A stretch of DNA of 64,000 nucleotides from assembly GCF_022376445.1 (NCBI RefSeq), contig NW_025955040.1:1-64000 (forward strand), written 5' to 3'. Each line of letters begins with the position of its first letter. Positions within the stretch are counted from its first letter, which is position 1. The notes below the pieces were generated by a model. That model was not told where the DNA came from. It worked only from the letters and a program-made list of their open reading frames with translations, and ran no database searches. The DNA comes from Fomitopsis serialis (taxonomy: Eukaryota; Basidiomycota; Agaricomycetes; Polyporales; Fomitopsidaceae). The position numbers and the translations under genes are program-made. Below are positions 46,552-58,264 of the stretch, piece after piece.

Positions 46552-47406
46552 CTAGTGATTCGGGAGTTGCGAGCGAAGTCCTGTGTCCGGTGCGTGCTGA
46601 GTGGGCAGATGCACGTCAGGCCGCGTGACCAGTGGAGGGTTGCTGTGCGGAGCATGGGCGCGGAGAGCCAGAGGGCGGAGGTGAGATGCGCGGGATGTGG
46701 ACGTGTAGGAGAGGGAGGCATAGTCATAGTGCATGCACGAGGAGAGAAGAGTGGAGAGGGCTGAGACACTGGCGGTGTTCTCGGCTCGTACTTCCTCGCG
46801 AATCTTCCTGTTCGGTGGCCTCTCCTCCCCCTCGAGACGAGTCCCGGTCCTGCACTTGTCCGCATGGCTCATCTGTCTATCTCGCTGTCGCCCTGCGTCA
46901 GCGAGGGGACTTGCTTGTCTTGAGGGCTGTCCGTGTGTGGTACGGTAGAGGTCGGGTCGCCAGGGTGCGAGAAAGGTGACACGCGCCGGCCTGCCTGCTG
47001 ACGGAGGTTGAGAACCACGGGTCGAAGCTGTCGTAGCGTACAGGTTCCTCTGCGAAGGCGGCCGAGAACACTGGTCCGCCGGTATAACTGCTCGGCGACA
47101 ACCGATGGAACCGTCGTGCAGCGCCGCAAGGCGAGAACGCGCGTGTTCTCTGTTTGAGAGGGCCCGCAGACGTGGCACACTTGGGGAGAGATCCGTGCCA
47201 TCCCGGAAGCTATGCGGGGTCGTAGGCGGGGTCAGGTAGGGACCGGGATTTGGGACGTATGTCGTCGCAGAATTGAGGATTTCGCCGTCGCTCCTGCTGC
47301 GTAGTAGGGAGCGTTTGCCCGGGCCGCTGCTCGTCTCGACGTTCATGTCCTTACCGAGCCAGAGACGCCATTTGATTCGAGTGCGTTGCCAACGGCGCGT
47401 TTGCAC
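46552..47406 (-). CDS. Uncharacterised Ser/Arg-rich ORF
   Basis: The first third (WLGKDMNVETSSGPGKRSLL, NSATTYVPNPGPYLTPPTTP, ALSNREHARSRLAALHDGS) has natural protein composition; the rest is Arg/Ser-rich and may not be coding. No domain. It could be the 3' part of the gene at 47,440-48,245. Confidence 0.35.
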   Translation of the reverse strand: MQTRRWQRTRIKWRLWLGKDMNVETSSGPGKRSLLRSRSDGEILNSATTYVPNPGPYLTPPTTPHSFRDGTDLSPSVPRLRALSNREHARSRLAALHDGSIGCRRAVIPADQCSRPPSQRNLYATTASTRGSQPPSAGRPARVTFLAPWRPDLYRTTHGQPSRQASPLADAGRQRDRQMSHADKCRTGTRLEGEERPPNRKIREEVRAENTASVSALSTLLSSCMHYDYASLSYTSTSRASHLRPLALRAHAPHSNPPLVTRPDVHLPTQHAPDTGLRSQLPNH

Positions 47407-47439
47407 CGACCAATCTCACGTGGTGGTAAGCCTGCGAGC

Positions 47440-48245
47440 TTTGCCCACGCACGATTAGAATAATACAAACGGGGAGACTTTGCGCAGCCCCGAGCTCTTG
47501 CAGGTCACCGCGGGAGAGGGCTCGAATGGTTTGGTAGCGACACAAGAGTGGTGGTCGAGGTAGCCTCAGAGGACCTCGATGCACGCAAGGTCCAGGGCGC
47601 GTCGAACGAGGACGGGCGCGTAGCTGCAGAGCACGGACGTGAAGGAACAAAGGCGGATGTGAAGGCGCGTCGAGGAAGGATGCGAGGGCGAGTGACTTCG
47701 TACTCACTGAAGTCGTTCCGATTCTCCCGTCTGCGCCGGTCCATCCGCGCGCCAGTCAGTGCATCCTCCAGGTGCTTGGCTGAGTGCACAGGCGTGCTCA
47801 GAGGCATGACCAAGCCCCGCTATGCTTGAAGGATCGAAGACCGGACTGGAGCTTCGAGACGGCGTTGCCGAACTGTCCTCGAGTCCACGCATTTGGATTG
47901 TGGTCTGGGCCATAGTGTGCTGCGCCTCGAGGCAGAACTCGGGCGCCGTCTCGAGCTGTTTTGCTCCTCCTCAACCATACCCGTCGGCTCTGGCGTCCCT
48001 GGTCGACCGAGTTCGTCTCCGTCGCCTCCGCTCTACGTCGTCTTCCGCAGCCAGCTGCTCCTCATCTTCCTCGTCCACCCTCTCCAGCTTGTGTGGGACG
48101 ATCGTGTTAATGCTTCGAGCGTCATCATATCGGAGATGTAGTGTTCTTCGGACGATTGCTCATGGTGCCAGTTGCGCACGCTGAGGCTTCGAAGCATCTC
48201 CATCTGGCGCCGACGTTCGTCCATGAGCTCGCGCATCGTGCCCAC
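47440..48245 (-). CDS. Uncharacterised acidic/basic coiled-coil ORFs
   Basis: Pieces in two frames look coding: RELMDERRRQMEMLRSLSV near the start, KLERVDEEDEEQLAAEDDVE near 48,080, and EDALTGARMDRRRRENRNDF before a GTGAGT-like donor near 47,705. They suggest a charged helical protein with an unresolved exon structure or frameshift. Family unknown. Confidence 0.35.
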
Positions 48246-48539
48246 TTCGCGCTCCTGCGTCGGCGTACCAAGGGTAGCGAGTCTGTGCTTATGTGCTTAT
48301 CGCGGACTACGGATTGCGAGTGCGACTGACCGTCAACCGTCTCCCGCTAATGGTGGCACAAGTCGTGCACCGTGTTCAGGTACGACGCACGTACAAATCG
48401 CAGACACGATGGAGCCGTGGAGGAGGAAGGGGCAGAACGCGCGGCGGAGTGAACACGAACGCGAGGGGAAGACGAAGAGGAACGCAGTACAAGGATGGCT
48501 CAAATCACGATCCTGGTGATCGTGCAAGCTTGACCGATT

Positions 48540-48770
48540 TAAGCGCCTGTCAATACTGCCTCACACCGATACTCAACTCATTTATCCTCGTTGAATCATC
48601 ACGCCCACCAGCGACAAAACTTCAGGATGTGATATGTTGGTAACATTGTACCTTAGAAAACTTTCAGGTTAGCAGATGTCGCCCAACTGACCGAGAAAAT
48701 CCAATGGCCAGGGCCGACATCGCTCGCACCTCGGCCGCGGCGTGTTCTCCTTGACTCTGCCCGGACTATA
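48540..48770 (+). repeat. Dispersed repeat family copy
   Basis: Direct-orientation relative of 44,250-44,480, with block order conserved and scattered substitutions; also related to the arm B copies. Confidence 0.75.
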
Positions 48771-48934
48771 TTGCTGGCGCTCTGCTTAGTCTAACACACC
48801 TCCGCCTCGACTCGATTACGGTCCATTTTGCGCCTCAAGCTTTCAAGCTCTCAATAGTATGGGGCAGAATTTCCTGCTCTCTGCGAAGCGGAAGCTCCGA
48901 TCGCTGCTGCTTCGGATGTGTCAGCAGTGACTAC

Positions 48935-48969
48935 GCCTCAGGCCTCAGGCCTCAGGCCTCAAGCCTCAG
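48935..48969. repeat. Heptamer tandem (gcctcag)5
   Basis: Five copies of gcctcag, one with a single change, just before the F-box-like ORF. Confidence 0.85.
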
Positions 48970-49337
48970 GGGCCGCTCACATCGAGTCGCTTCACCGGAG
49001 CGTGCTCAATGTTCTGGCTGCATACATGAACGTCAACAAGCTGTCGCTAGACACGACCCATTTCTTTCCATTCTCACATCTCTTGCGGTTCCTCTGTGCC
49101 TTCCCCGATCTTCAAACAATTCACTGTGTGGAAATACCAGAATGGGAGCTTCCGTCTGACGAAGCCATAGTATTGACCACAGTAGTCAAAGACGTGAAGG
49201 CATTCACCGACGTCTCTCTTGAGAACATACCTTCAGCATTTGCTGCACTATTCTTCAAGCTGTTTGCGAACAAGTGCCGCGATCTGCGGCATCTTCACAT
49301 CCAGCTTGTGGATTCAGGCCGACTCGGCCCGTACTGA
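48970..49337 (+). pseudogene. F-box/LRR-type protein, C-terminal fragment
   Basis: Reads LHRSVLNVLAAYMNVNKLSL, DTTHFFPFSHLLRFLCAFPD, LQTIHCVEIPEWELPSDEAI and AALFFKLFANKCRDLRHLHI. The LxxLHxxx/LxxFPxLxxL pattern is that of the leucine-rich half of Agaricomycete F-box proteins. No F-box precedes it and it ends about 70 nt from the arm B' edge, so it is a fragment. Confidence 0.55.
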
Positions 49338-49407
49338 CGTGGTTTGTGCATGCGCTTCCGTACGTCGCTGATCCCCTCGCAGTCTGCAGAGTGGCCCCTC
49401 GAGACGA

Positions 49408-49830
49408 TCTTGCAGTAGAGCGTTGCGCTGGTAGCGCGGTATGTACTCTGGAGCGGGCTGGGTCGCTAAGCGGTATGCATCCGCCATAGAGGTGGCGAGA
49501 TTGGGATGGCGAGAGGAATGAGCGACCAAAAGGAGGCAGAGAGAACGTTGGGTGACATGCGGATGCATACGATCAGAGAGCGTCGTGCGTGAGCAATTGA
49601 GACACTTACTCAGCAAATACGGTGCCACGCGTGTGCTTACGTCCACCGTCCGCGCGCGTCCGTCCTCGCGCTTCTGGCCTGCCGGTACGTAGAGCACGTC
49701 CGAGTGGTCGTCTGCTGGCCCAGTCGACGCTGCGCATCCCGCCTGGTCAAGCGTCTGAATCTTCTCGGCATGAGTAGCGAGCGATGATCGAGTCTCGCAG
49801 AACTGGCTCTGCAACTCGTTCAGGGCTTGT
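49408..49830 (-). pseudogene. Truncated copy of the arm B edge gene
   Basis: Carries the first exon (LQSQFCETRSSLATHAEKIQ) and the start of the next (QPAPEYIPRYQRNALLQD) of the gene at 29,180-30,024, then leaves homology at 49,408. The 3' exons are absent. Confidence 0.5.
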
Positions 49831-50489
49831 GTCGTGCATTTATTGGTACAACGCTCTGGGGCTGAGGCGGCATGATGGGGAAGAACTGAGGGAGGCGGAT
49901 CGTGAGGCTGAGCAGCACGTCTTGTTTAGCCGTCGGCCTCGGAGCTAGTCCCAGAGTGAACGCACCAGTGTTTTACGCTAATTTTTCCAGCTCGAACGCG
50001 AGGCTCATGAATGCGCAGAGAACGCGCGCTGCATACTATGTCGATACTGGATTCCTAACGTGAAGCATGTCTGTTTCAACGCGAGCGACGTTGGCGGGTG
50101 AGGAGCGTACGTACGGATATGCCTTCGGACTGACACTCAAGCTCTTCAGGACTCGGCCGCTCGCTGTTGATAGACGTTCCATTAGAGCTCTTGCGCTTGA
50201 CGTCCTTAATGCGGAACTACACTACACATGGCCGGGTGTGGTGCAACTGGTGAGATTTTCCCGTCCCCGCCCGCCCTGCGACGTACCTTTGCACCCTCCT
50301 CCCAGACTTGAGGAACGGCTGCCTCTGTTGCTCAGCGGGTGAAGATAGAGACAGGGAGGCGGGCTGGAGAAGGGAGGAGGCAAGACGACATTCGCAGCCA
50401 CCAGTAAGTTATTGAAGGAGGAGCAATACTTAGCGCTAATAGTGGCTGATCACCGAGCGATCGAGTTGCGCGCGTGACTTGGACGAGCG

Positions 50490-50690
50490 CCTGTGAGTAC
50501 TTGCTCCTACTCGCTCTCGCTGGTCCGAAGTTGTTTATCCTCCTTGAGCCCTCACTCGCACCGACGTCAAGCTTTGACATACTGGTGCGTCAGCTGTTTC
50601 CCATCTGAGGAAACTTTCAGAATAGAGAAAGTCGGCCAACTGACCGCGCCCCGCAGCCTCATCTGGCTATTCCGTATATGGCAGTAAGTT
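50490..50690 (+). repeat. Dispersed repeat family copy (arm B', right)
   Basis: Mirror of 28,345-28,530; same blocks as 44,250-44,480 and 48,540-48,770. Confidence 0.5.
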
Positions 50691-51104
50691 ACATAAGCAT
50701 GCACTCTCCCGAACGAAATTCAATTATCCTCCTTGTATGCCCCAGCCTCCTCTCGTGAACACATCATGTACTGACTGTAATGCGTATGATATATATGTAG
50801 AAACCTTTATAAGAGACGAAGTGTGCGAGGACAACGCATAGTAGCCATAAGCTTCACTGCATGAGTCGGCACACTGTAGCACGTGATCCAAGATTTTGGC
50901 TGAGCGTGTGCGAGTGCATCTCCCGTCTCCGCGTCTAGTCTACCGTCCTTCTCATCTTCTTTGCCGCCACTCCTCTCATGTCGAATTTTTCACCATCTGC
51001 AACCTATGAACCCAAGTCAAGAAGATCGCGTGTACCTCGATCGTGTGTACCTCGTCTGTATGTGAGTAAGCCGCAAGCCCGATCATGCCGCTGCCAACAC
51101 TCTC

Positions 51105-51302
51105 ATGCACATGTTTCAGTATCCCGGCGTTATCGACAACAGCAGCCTCCCTCCCGCACTACAACTCCATCTCAGTGACGATGAGGAACAAGCCGCGTCC
51201 CGCCCCTTCGCTCTCGAGACGCTCTTTCAGGCCGGCCTGCGTACGTCCGACCTGTCTTGGGTCTTCTCTGGTTCTCACACTATTCGCAGCCCTATTCCTT
51301 GA
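51105..51302 (+). CDS. Short ORF in arm B' (right), unknown
   Basis: Identical in translation to 27,717-27,914. Overlapping frames are also open. Confidence 0.3.
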   Translation: MHMFQYPGVIDNSSLPPALQLHLSDDEEQAASRPFALETLFQAGLRTSDLSWVFSGSHTIRSPIP

Positions 51303-51743
51303 TCCACCCGCTGATCGGATCCCCTTGTCTCCGTTGTTGAACGTGAGTTCCTCTTCGTACTCTTTGTCACAATCTTGGTCTGATCTTCCTCGCTCATCTT
51401 GCCCGCCCCCATACCGACTACTTTGTTACGCTGCTGGATGTACTCTCGGGACAATATATATTTGCGTTGTCTGGATGTTTCTCGGTGTCACGCCAGCAGA
51501 TACTGGGCGAATGCGACAGTCCGGATGGCCGTGCGTGCAACACTGCTAGTGCGACGCCGCACGGTTCGATCTCGATGGTGGCACACCCATCCTTCGCCTC
51601 GTTGGTCGAGTGCAATGCAGCAGAAGCGAACTCGTCCGCCGCCCGCCTGGATCTCTGGCGCTTCGCGGATGCGAATCTGCCTCCGCGAGTCGGTCCACCA
51701 ATACTTAACAAGCAGCGGCGTCTTCCTCTTCTACCGCCTCTGG

Positions 51744-52978
51744 CGCCTCCGCACCTTTTGAGTCTCTACGGTGCCCATCCTTACCCGGCGGAGTCCTTGC
51801 TCCGCCAGCCCCCTACCTGTCATCTTCCGCCTTCCATCTCATTCACTGCCCTCTTTCTGGCTGGGCGACTCGGGCTATGCAGGTAGTACGTCTCCGTTGT
51901 CAACCAGTCCTTCCTGATCCCTTTCGCTTCCTTAGTCTCCGAGTTCGTCATGCCTTCGTCCGCGCCGTGCTCACCCACTGTGCATGCGCAAGCTCAAGCT
52001 CAAGCCTTGCACACCACCGACCTGAGCTCGCTGCTATCTTATCATGTTAGTTTTCGAGAACCCACCTGCCAATTCTCTGTTTCTCTGTCTCAACCTCGCG
52101 CGTCCGGCGGGATTCGAGCTTCAAGTGCATGGCTTTCCAGGGTGAGACCTGAGACCTCACGGGATATTGTCTGGGCGGCATGATCTGATACTGATATACT
52201 CATTCTGACGTCGTAGCAACATCGCTCAGCTCAACCCCGCAAGCCTAACGTCGATTCAGATACGTGGTGCTCGGATACGTAATGCTCCTTTCCCGATAGG
52301 CCGTGTCGACGATCTCACTTGCTGAGACCACAAACAAGGAACTACGAGATGGTGAACTTAGTCAATGCCGCAGGCGAACGTTTCCCGAGAGACAAGCTAC
52401 TCCTCTGCGATGGCCACCTGACTTCAGGCCTGCGCCAAGACACTAAACACATCGCATTTCGGAATGCTTTCCCTTACGACCAACGCTGGACGAGGCCACG
52501 CGCTCATCGTCCAATCCTTGCGCGTCCTTAGCGCTCCTTATCTGCAAGAAATGCAGCTCTCTGCCCTCGGCCTTACGCACGCACCTGCTCCATACATCGT
52601 CGACAACATATCCTCCCGCATTGCCGCCTCCGCGCTGTGTGCGAACGGGAGTAGACTGGGTCTGCACAGCGCACGATACACCGGCACAATCTCACACTTC
52701 CCAAGCTTTGAATGCACGCCAACGGACTTGGGGAGGCAGACACACGTGCGTCGGGCAAAACGTCCCCTAGCGACGACAAGGGGTGCGCTGCGGGTAGATA
52801 GAGCCATCTGGCAAGACAGCGAAGGAGCTGGCGCAAGTACTCCAGTGAAACAGGCTATTGAGAGAGGCAACAGAGCATGAGGCCCTCAGCTTTCGCCGAT
52901 ACGCGAGGAATGCGGGCGCACCTTCCATGTCGAGAGATAGTACCGATGTACCAGAGACAGCCTGTTTTCGCTACTACA
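51744..52978. other. Filler 2, left part; weak ORFs only
   Basis: A plus-strand frame at 52,464-52,880 (GRGHALIVQSLRVLSAPYLQ) is open but not recognisable. No relation to filler 1 was seen. Confidence 0.35.
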
Positions 52979-55352
52979 CTACAAAATACTGAGTCTGCCC
53001 CGTTTTGCAAGACCCCTGTATCCACCCCAAATCCCGCCAAATACCTCTTCTACAAATGGCCTCTTTCGGGGATCCTTCAGGTTATCGCTCGATGAGTACA
53101 GTTGCTTTGTCAATCGTTCGTTCAATGAAATCTTCTTGACTTTGTCCTTCAATTTGCTGCCGCCTTCGATCGCCTTGCTGCTGTCTTTGACCGCCTTGAT
53201 TTCAGGTAAGCTTTCTTCGTTTTCCGCCGACTTGGAGGTAGATGAAGGTGACTGGGCAACATGGTCACCGTCGGACCTGCGAACCTCGAGGCCACTATCC
53301 GGCTCAGCGATCGGGTAGTAAGAGGTGATGAAGTCTTGGATTGGCTGAGCTGCAGCGGCGTCATCCATGGCTTGTTTCTCAGCTTTCTCAGCAGCAGACT
53401 GTGCCTGCCGCGCCTCAAGAATGCGAGCAGGGATGGGTTTGAGGGCTTTGCGGAGTTCAGCAATCTTGGGCGCCACTGATGGGCGACCACGTTGGCCTGT
53501 GCGCTCCTAGGAAACTCCATCAGGCTCTGAAGGTGTTCATAGATCACAACCTATTTGTGTACCTTTCTAGGACGCCCACCGCGTCGTCTCTGTTCAATGG
53601 CTGCCTTTAGGTCAGGCATATTCTGATTCAGGGCATTGAACTCGGAAGGGCCAATCTTGGAGGCTCGCCCAAACTCGATGACATCCTTTGCCATTCGCTG
53701 CCAAGTATAATTTGTGTGATTACCAGCCTACCTGGTGAGAAATGTATACACGCACCATCGTGCCATCGAACCAGCTTGTTGGACTCTTGGCGACCACAAT
53801 CGTATATGCATCGATGTGCTTGCCTTTGTCCAGCATGTGATGGACTGGAACATTCAATACACGCTCGCGATTTGATGAGATGAATTGCTTTGCGCGCTCC
53901 ACATCGTAAGGTTTGCCTGTTTCAAGCTCAGTCAGTGTGAAAACAAAGGATGCCAGTGGAAGACTTACCAAGGACATGGTCCGGGTCAAGGTTACCATTG
54001 CGAGCATGGCGATTGAATATACTGACGTTCACCGTGGTTTCTGCTTTTCGAAAGACGAGGAGGCATCTCTGGCGGTACTTGTGGCATGAGGTTGAGTTCC
54101 AAGCAAAGACTGTGAGCGAATTCGCAGCGCCGCAACAGTCCTTCAAGTATTTGTCGGAGACCCAGTAGGCCATGTACGCAGGGAAGAGGCTTTTGACGAC
54201 ATCATAGTGGTACCGGAAGACAAGGCTTGTGGGCATGCTTGGTGCAAGGCCCCAGAAATGGACAAGATCACTCGCCGTGTGCCGGCCAATACCATTGCAG
54301 ATGTCCCCGCGCTTGCACAACCATGACACGATTGGTGTGCTAGCATCTTCGTATTCGAGTCCGCTCAGAATGCGGTTGTGAAACTTGTCTAGATTCGCCA
54401 TGAATCGCACCGGCTCGAGGTTGATATCGGGGCCATCACCGAAGTATTGCCAGATCTCCTCGTAACGCTGGAGGCACATTAGCTTAACAGCAAGAACAAG
54501 TCTGGCATTGTCACATACCGGACCCCCCGGGACCATGTCGGTTTGCGACCATGGAGTGTCGACACTGGTGACATGAATGCGGGCCAGGCGAGAGAAGTCA
54601 ATAAGGAGCCACACGCGGTTGCCGAAATAAAGTGCCATATGGACTGTCACCCTACGATCTGTAACCTTTGAAGTCCCTGCTTTGATGAACTCAGGTGGGA
54701 TGCGGAACTGCCGCATCAATTGAGCACGCCCAGGCTCTTCGTTAGTGCCCTCCACATCTCCAGCGTAGATTTGCTTCCATTCTTCTAGAGTGACCGAGTG
54801 AATGTGGCCTTCAAGCCCCAAATGGATGGTAAAACAGTCCTGTCAATCATCTTAGGCAGTCAATTGCAAGTAAAATTTGCGGGTGCATACCCGACCCAGT
54901 GCAAACGCTATCTGCTTGCCCCGCACTGCTACTAGAACATCATCTGGCGGTTGTGGGCGAAGAAGATATGCATATGGCTGACCGGCGGCGCGGCGCACAT
55001 CATGCTCATGAATTTCGATGTCGGTTGGAAAGTCGGTCGCCCCGCTGTACGCCGAGGTATCCACTGTGCAGGTAGTATACGGATGCTCATCCGATCCCAA
55101 AGCAAATGCACGAGGGATCAGCTGAACATATCCTAGGGTACAACATCAGTTCCATCCAGTAGACTTAACGATCAATCCCTCACCTTTGGGCCGCGCGCCA
55201 TGATTGACCTGGTACTCCCTCATGAATACTCGAAAGTGATGGGCGAAGGCCTGATATTCTGGATATTCGGGCATACCGGTACCAGACTTGGAGATAAAGA
55301 TATAGTCAGCCAAAGGCTCATGAGGAGTCAATAGGCATACACGCACCAGCAC
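52979..55352 (-). CDS. Uncharacterised seven-exon gene with AT-hook-like motifs
   Basis: Exons 55,184 to about 55,352, 54,891-55,132, 54,519-54,839, 53,969-54,467, 53,756-53,916, 53,563-53,697 and 52,979-53,506 join with consistent phases across 50-58 nt GT-AG introns, giving at least 680 aa. The N-terminal region (MPEYPEYQAFAHHFRVFMRE, TDFPTDIEIHEHDVRR) leads to a large globular part (VTVHMALYFGNRVWLLIDFS, RYEEIWQYFGDGPDINLEP, FWGLAPSMPTSLVFRYHYDV, YRQRCLLVFRKAETTVNVSI). Near the C-terminus RRRGGRPRK and GQRGRPSVAPK are two GRP-core AT-hook-like motifs, then an Ala/Glu/Lys-rich helix and a basic tail KRGRLSIL. DNA binding is inferred from the hooks. The 5' end is unresolved and the palindrome junction lies about 200 nt upstream, so the gene may be truncated. 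It occurs only in the right filler. I do not recognise the family; a transposon-associated protein is possible. Confidence 0.65.
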
Positions 55353-56026
55353 CTATGGGCACCTACGAAGAACACCACGCGTGTAGAGGACAAGTGTTAT
55401 TCTAAGCGCCGCGTAACTTAGAAGTGAGTCTACGCTTGGTCGCAGGAGGCGCGCATCGCTCTCACCAGGAAAAGGCGAATTCGGCCATAGCCGCCGCCCC
55501 ATAGCGTACTGTAGACGAGCATAGATGGTCCATAATGGTCCATAGGGATGACTCACAGTAGATAGTGAGCTATCGCGGCTGTATTCACAAGTTTATATAT
55601 CAGTGCTATAAGTCCTGGCATTGAATTGACATGAGCTGCCGGTTCGCCAACTTACAGTGTCACTGACTCGCAAGTCTCGACAGAATATCGCTTCAGTGCG
55701 AGGATCAGAGTCTGAGACGGAAAGACATAATATTTGTACGTCCTACTACTAAGGATACACGACATGTGAAGCCCTGAGAGGTACGAGTTCACCCGGAGTT
55801 CTGTTGCAAATCGCGCTTGCTCATGATCGCGCATGTCTCCCGTATGAATGAACGCAACCATCCACACGTTCTCCATCGGCTTTGTTAGCTCCCTCACGTA
55901 CTCGTACTTGCCCGGCCCTCGCCTGGTCGAACCGGACACCGAGGATTTCGACATACAGGTTCGTCTGTCGAGCGAGCAGGCATGTGAGCGCCGTGCGCAG
56001 ACGATGGCGGGGGCGACGAGACGTAC

Positions 56027-56839
56027 CCATATCGAAGCCCCAGCGCCCCGCCGCGGCGCAGTGTCTCCTGCCTGCCAGTGCGGGGTCCGCGCCGCCTGTG
56101 CGCTCGCGGATCCGTTCTGCGCCTGCCCCTGCACGTGTGCGGCGCGGAGCTGTTCTAGGAGTTCCCGCCGCTCCTCGTATACGAGCTTCATCACCTCTTC
56201 TTCCTGTGAAGAAGACTGCGCACGCTCCTCCTCGAGCGCCGCGATCCTCGCGTAGGTTCTCCTCCGTGCGTGTCTGACCGTCTCGCGCCTCGCGCCCCGC
56301 CGCCTCGAGCGCCACCACCTTCGCCGCGGGCTCCCTCTTCTGCGCGTCCAGCTCTGCGGCGCGTGCGAGGACTTGAGTGTATCGGTTGGCCGAGCTCCCG
56401 TTCCTTCTCACTCATCTCCGTCTGGAGGCGAACCTTGACCTCCTTGAGCGTGACGCACTCCGCCTCATGCACGGCCGCGCGCTCGTCCGGCGACTGCTTC
56501 GCGAGACGCTCCGCTTCTGCCGTGCGTTCGACCTCGGCCAGTCTGCCTTGCAAGAAACCGACGAGCTCGTCCTGCACGTTGGTTGCTTCCTTCGCTTGCT
56601 TCAGCTACACCATATTGTCGTCAGCCACCATCGATTGGTCGCGTTCAGACACAAGACGCCCTCACCTCTTCCCGGATGGCAAGCGCAGTCTGAACCTCAT
56701 CCAATGACCCGAGCTCCTCGCGCTTCTCCTCGATCGCCTCCTGGAGGCCCTTCATCTCATTCTGCGCCTGCTCGAGCTCGCGCCGCATGTTTCGTGTTCG
56801 TGCTCGAGCACGTGCGACCACGCCCTCCTTGCTGCGCAA
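56027..56839 (-). pseudogene. Coiled-coil protein gene relic (right arm)
   Basis: Mirror of 22,878-23,690 with the same two frame changes, so the damage predates the duplication or was homogenised. One G fewer in the run downstream (55,915 region) changes the following frame to PGKYEYVRELTKPMENVWMV. Confidence 0.45.
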
Positions 56840-56971
56840 CGATGCGCGGGCCTTGTCAACCTAACAACTCGGACACATAGCGCGTTCCAGCACACCTGGC
56901 TCTGCACGTAGCTGGGATTGACCAGTCCACCGGCTCCTCTACATGCATAGAGCCCCGTCAGCGACCGCCAA

Positions 56972-57160
56972 ATCTGCCAGACTTGCAGTGAGATTAATGA
57001 CCCACCCGATTTGCAGTCCTTCGTACCTACTGAACCAATCGACTGCCCATGCGGCGCCCCACACCAGTCACGCCGCCACATCCTCCAGGATCGCCCACGC
57101 TACGAGAAGTACCGGCGCATCCTACGTGCGGCGAGCACACGACGAGCGCGGAGAGACGTC
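56972..57160 (+). pseudogene. Non-LTR retrotransposon zinc-knuckle relic (right arm)
   Basis: Mirror of 22,558-22,745, same missing cysteine. Confidence 0.55.
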
Positions 57161-58264
57161 GTAGGCTGCGATTGGCAATGCTCATGGCGGACCGGAGGGG
57201 AGAGAAGCTGGAGAGAGATCGATGCTTAAAACACGGGCCGTGCGCGACGCAGAGATAACCGTTATAGATTCGCTATGGTCTTCATCCGACCTTGGCGGGC
57301 CGGCCGACCCCATAGCAGAACCCAACGGCGCAGTGATGCGAGTGGAAGTCGTTGCACCGGAATCAAAGATTGACGCATACTGGCATCCGCGCTGCTTGTG
57401 CCCCAGACCGAGACTCTCCGAGTACCTACTCCTGCCCTCCTCCCAGAGCACGCACATGCATGTCTTCGTGTGCCGGTCCCGCTGCTCTTTGTAGGCACCG
57501 GGTCGTGAATGGGCCGTGCCTGCGGCAGCTGTAAGGTCAGGAAATGCCTGGCCCTCGAGTTGGGTAGGCGCGGGGATCGGGAGTGCGTCTGTTCAATGGA
57601 AGGGAGGAGATCCAGGTGAAGAGGCCGGGCAATACGCACGGGCGAGAGCGCGGTGGTGGCTTGGTGTGAGTCTACGGAGGAGTTGGGCCGACCATGAAAG
57701 GGAAGAAGGGCATACGAAAGGATTTGAGGTTCAAGTAGGCCGTGAATGCGGTGTTGTAGTAGGCTGCCAGAGGCTGTGGCTAGCACGCTCGCGCACCAGG
57801 ACTGCCAGCAGAGCAGTGATTCCAGTACGCGCGACTAATCACCCGACCTCCGCTAAGGGCCAAGGCAACCGCGACATCGTACCACGAAAAACTGGTGCCA
57901 GCGTCCCAGCGACATGAAGAACGTGCGTCCCGAGGAGTGCACATAACTTAGCGGGAGGTCGTAGTAGGGATTCTGGGGCTGCCTTGGGCCGCGCGGCGTG
58001 ACAGTCACATTACCGCCCGTCCCGTGACATGCCTACGCCGCCAGTACCCAGCTAGGTCGCCGCGGTACTTACTATATACGTAGGTGCGGTGTGTAGGGCT
58101 GTACCTGCCGCCGCAGTCCAGCAAATACAGTTCCACTTGGTGAGTAGCTGGCGGCCATTTGATACTCGCCACGAACTTACATATTGCGGCAGCTGCCTAC
58201 AAGGTATTCCCTTCATACCAGTAAATTCTGCATTGTATCAATCCGACTGATTATTGTCCAGAGA

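Larger units (their letters stand above)
49408..51743 (-). repeat. Inverted repeat arm B' (right)
   Basis: Reverse complement of 27,258-29,611, about 18 nt shorter because of indels near the inner edge. Its outer edge cuts the uncharacterised gene that is longer on the left. Confidence 0.95.

Noticed and set aside
56270..56880. Plus-strand ORFs over the coiled-coil relic in arm A'
   Set aside because: Reverse complements of heptad-rich sequence; the splice sites and coil pattern support the other strand.
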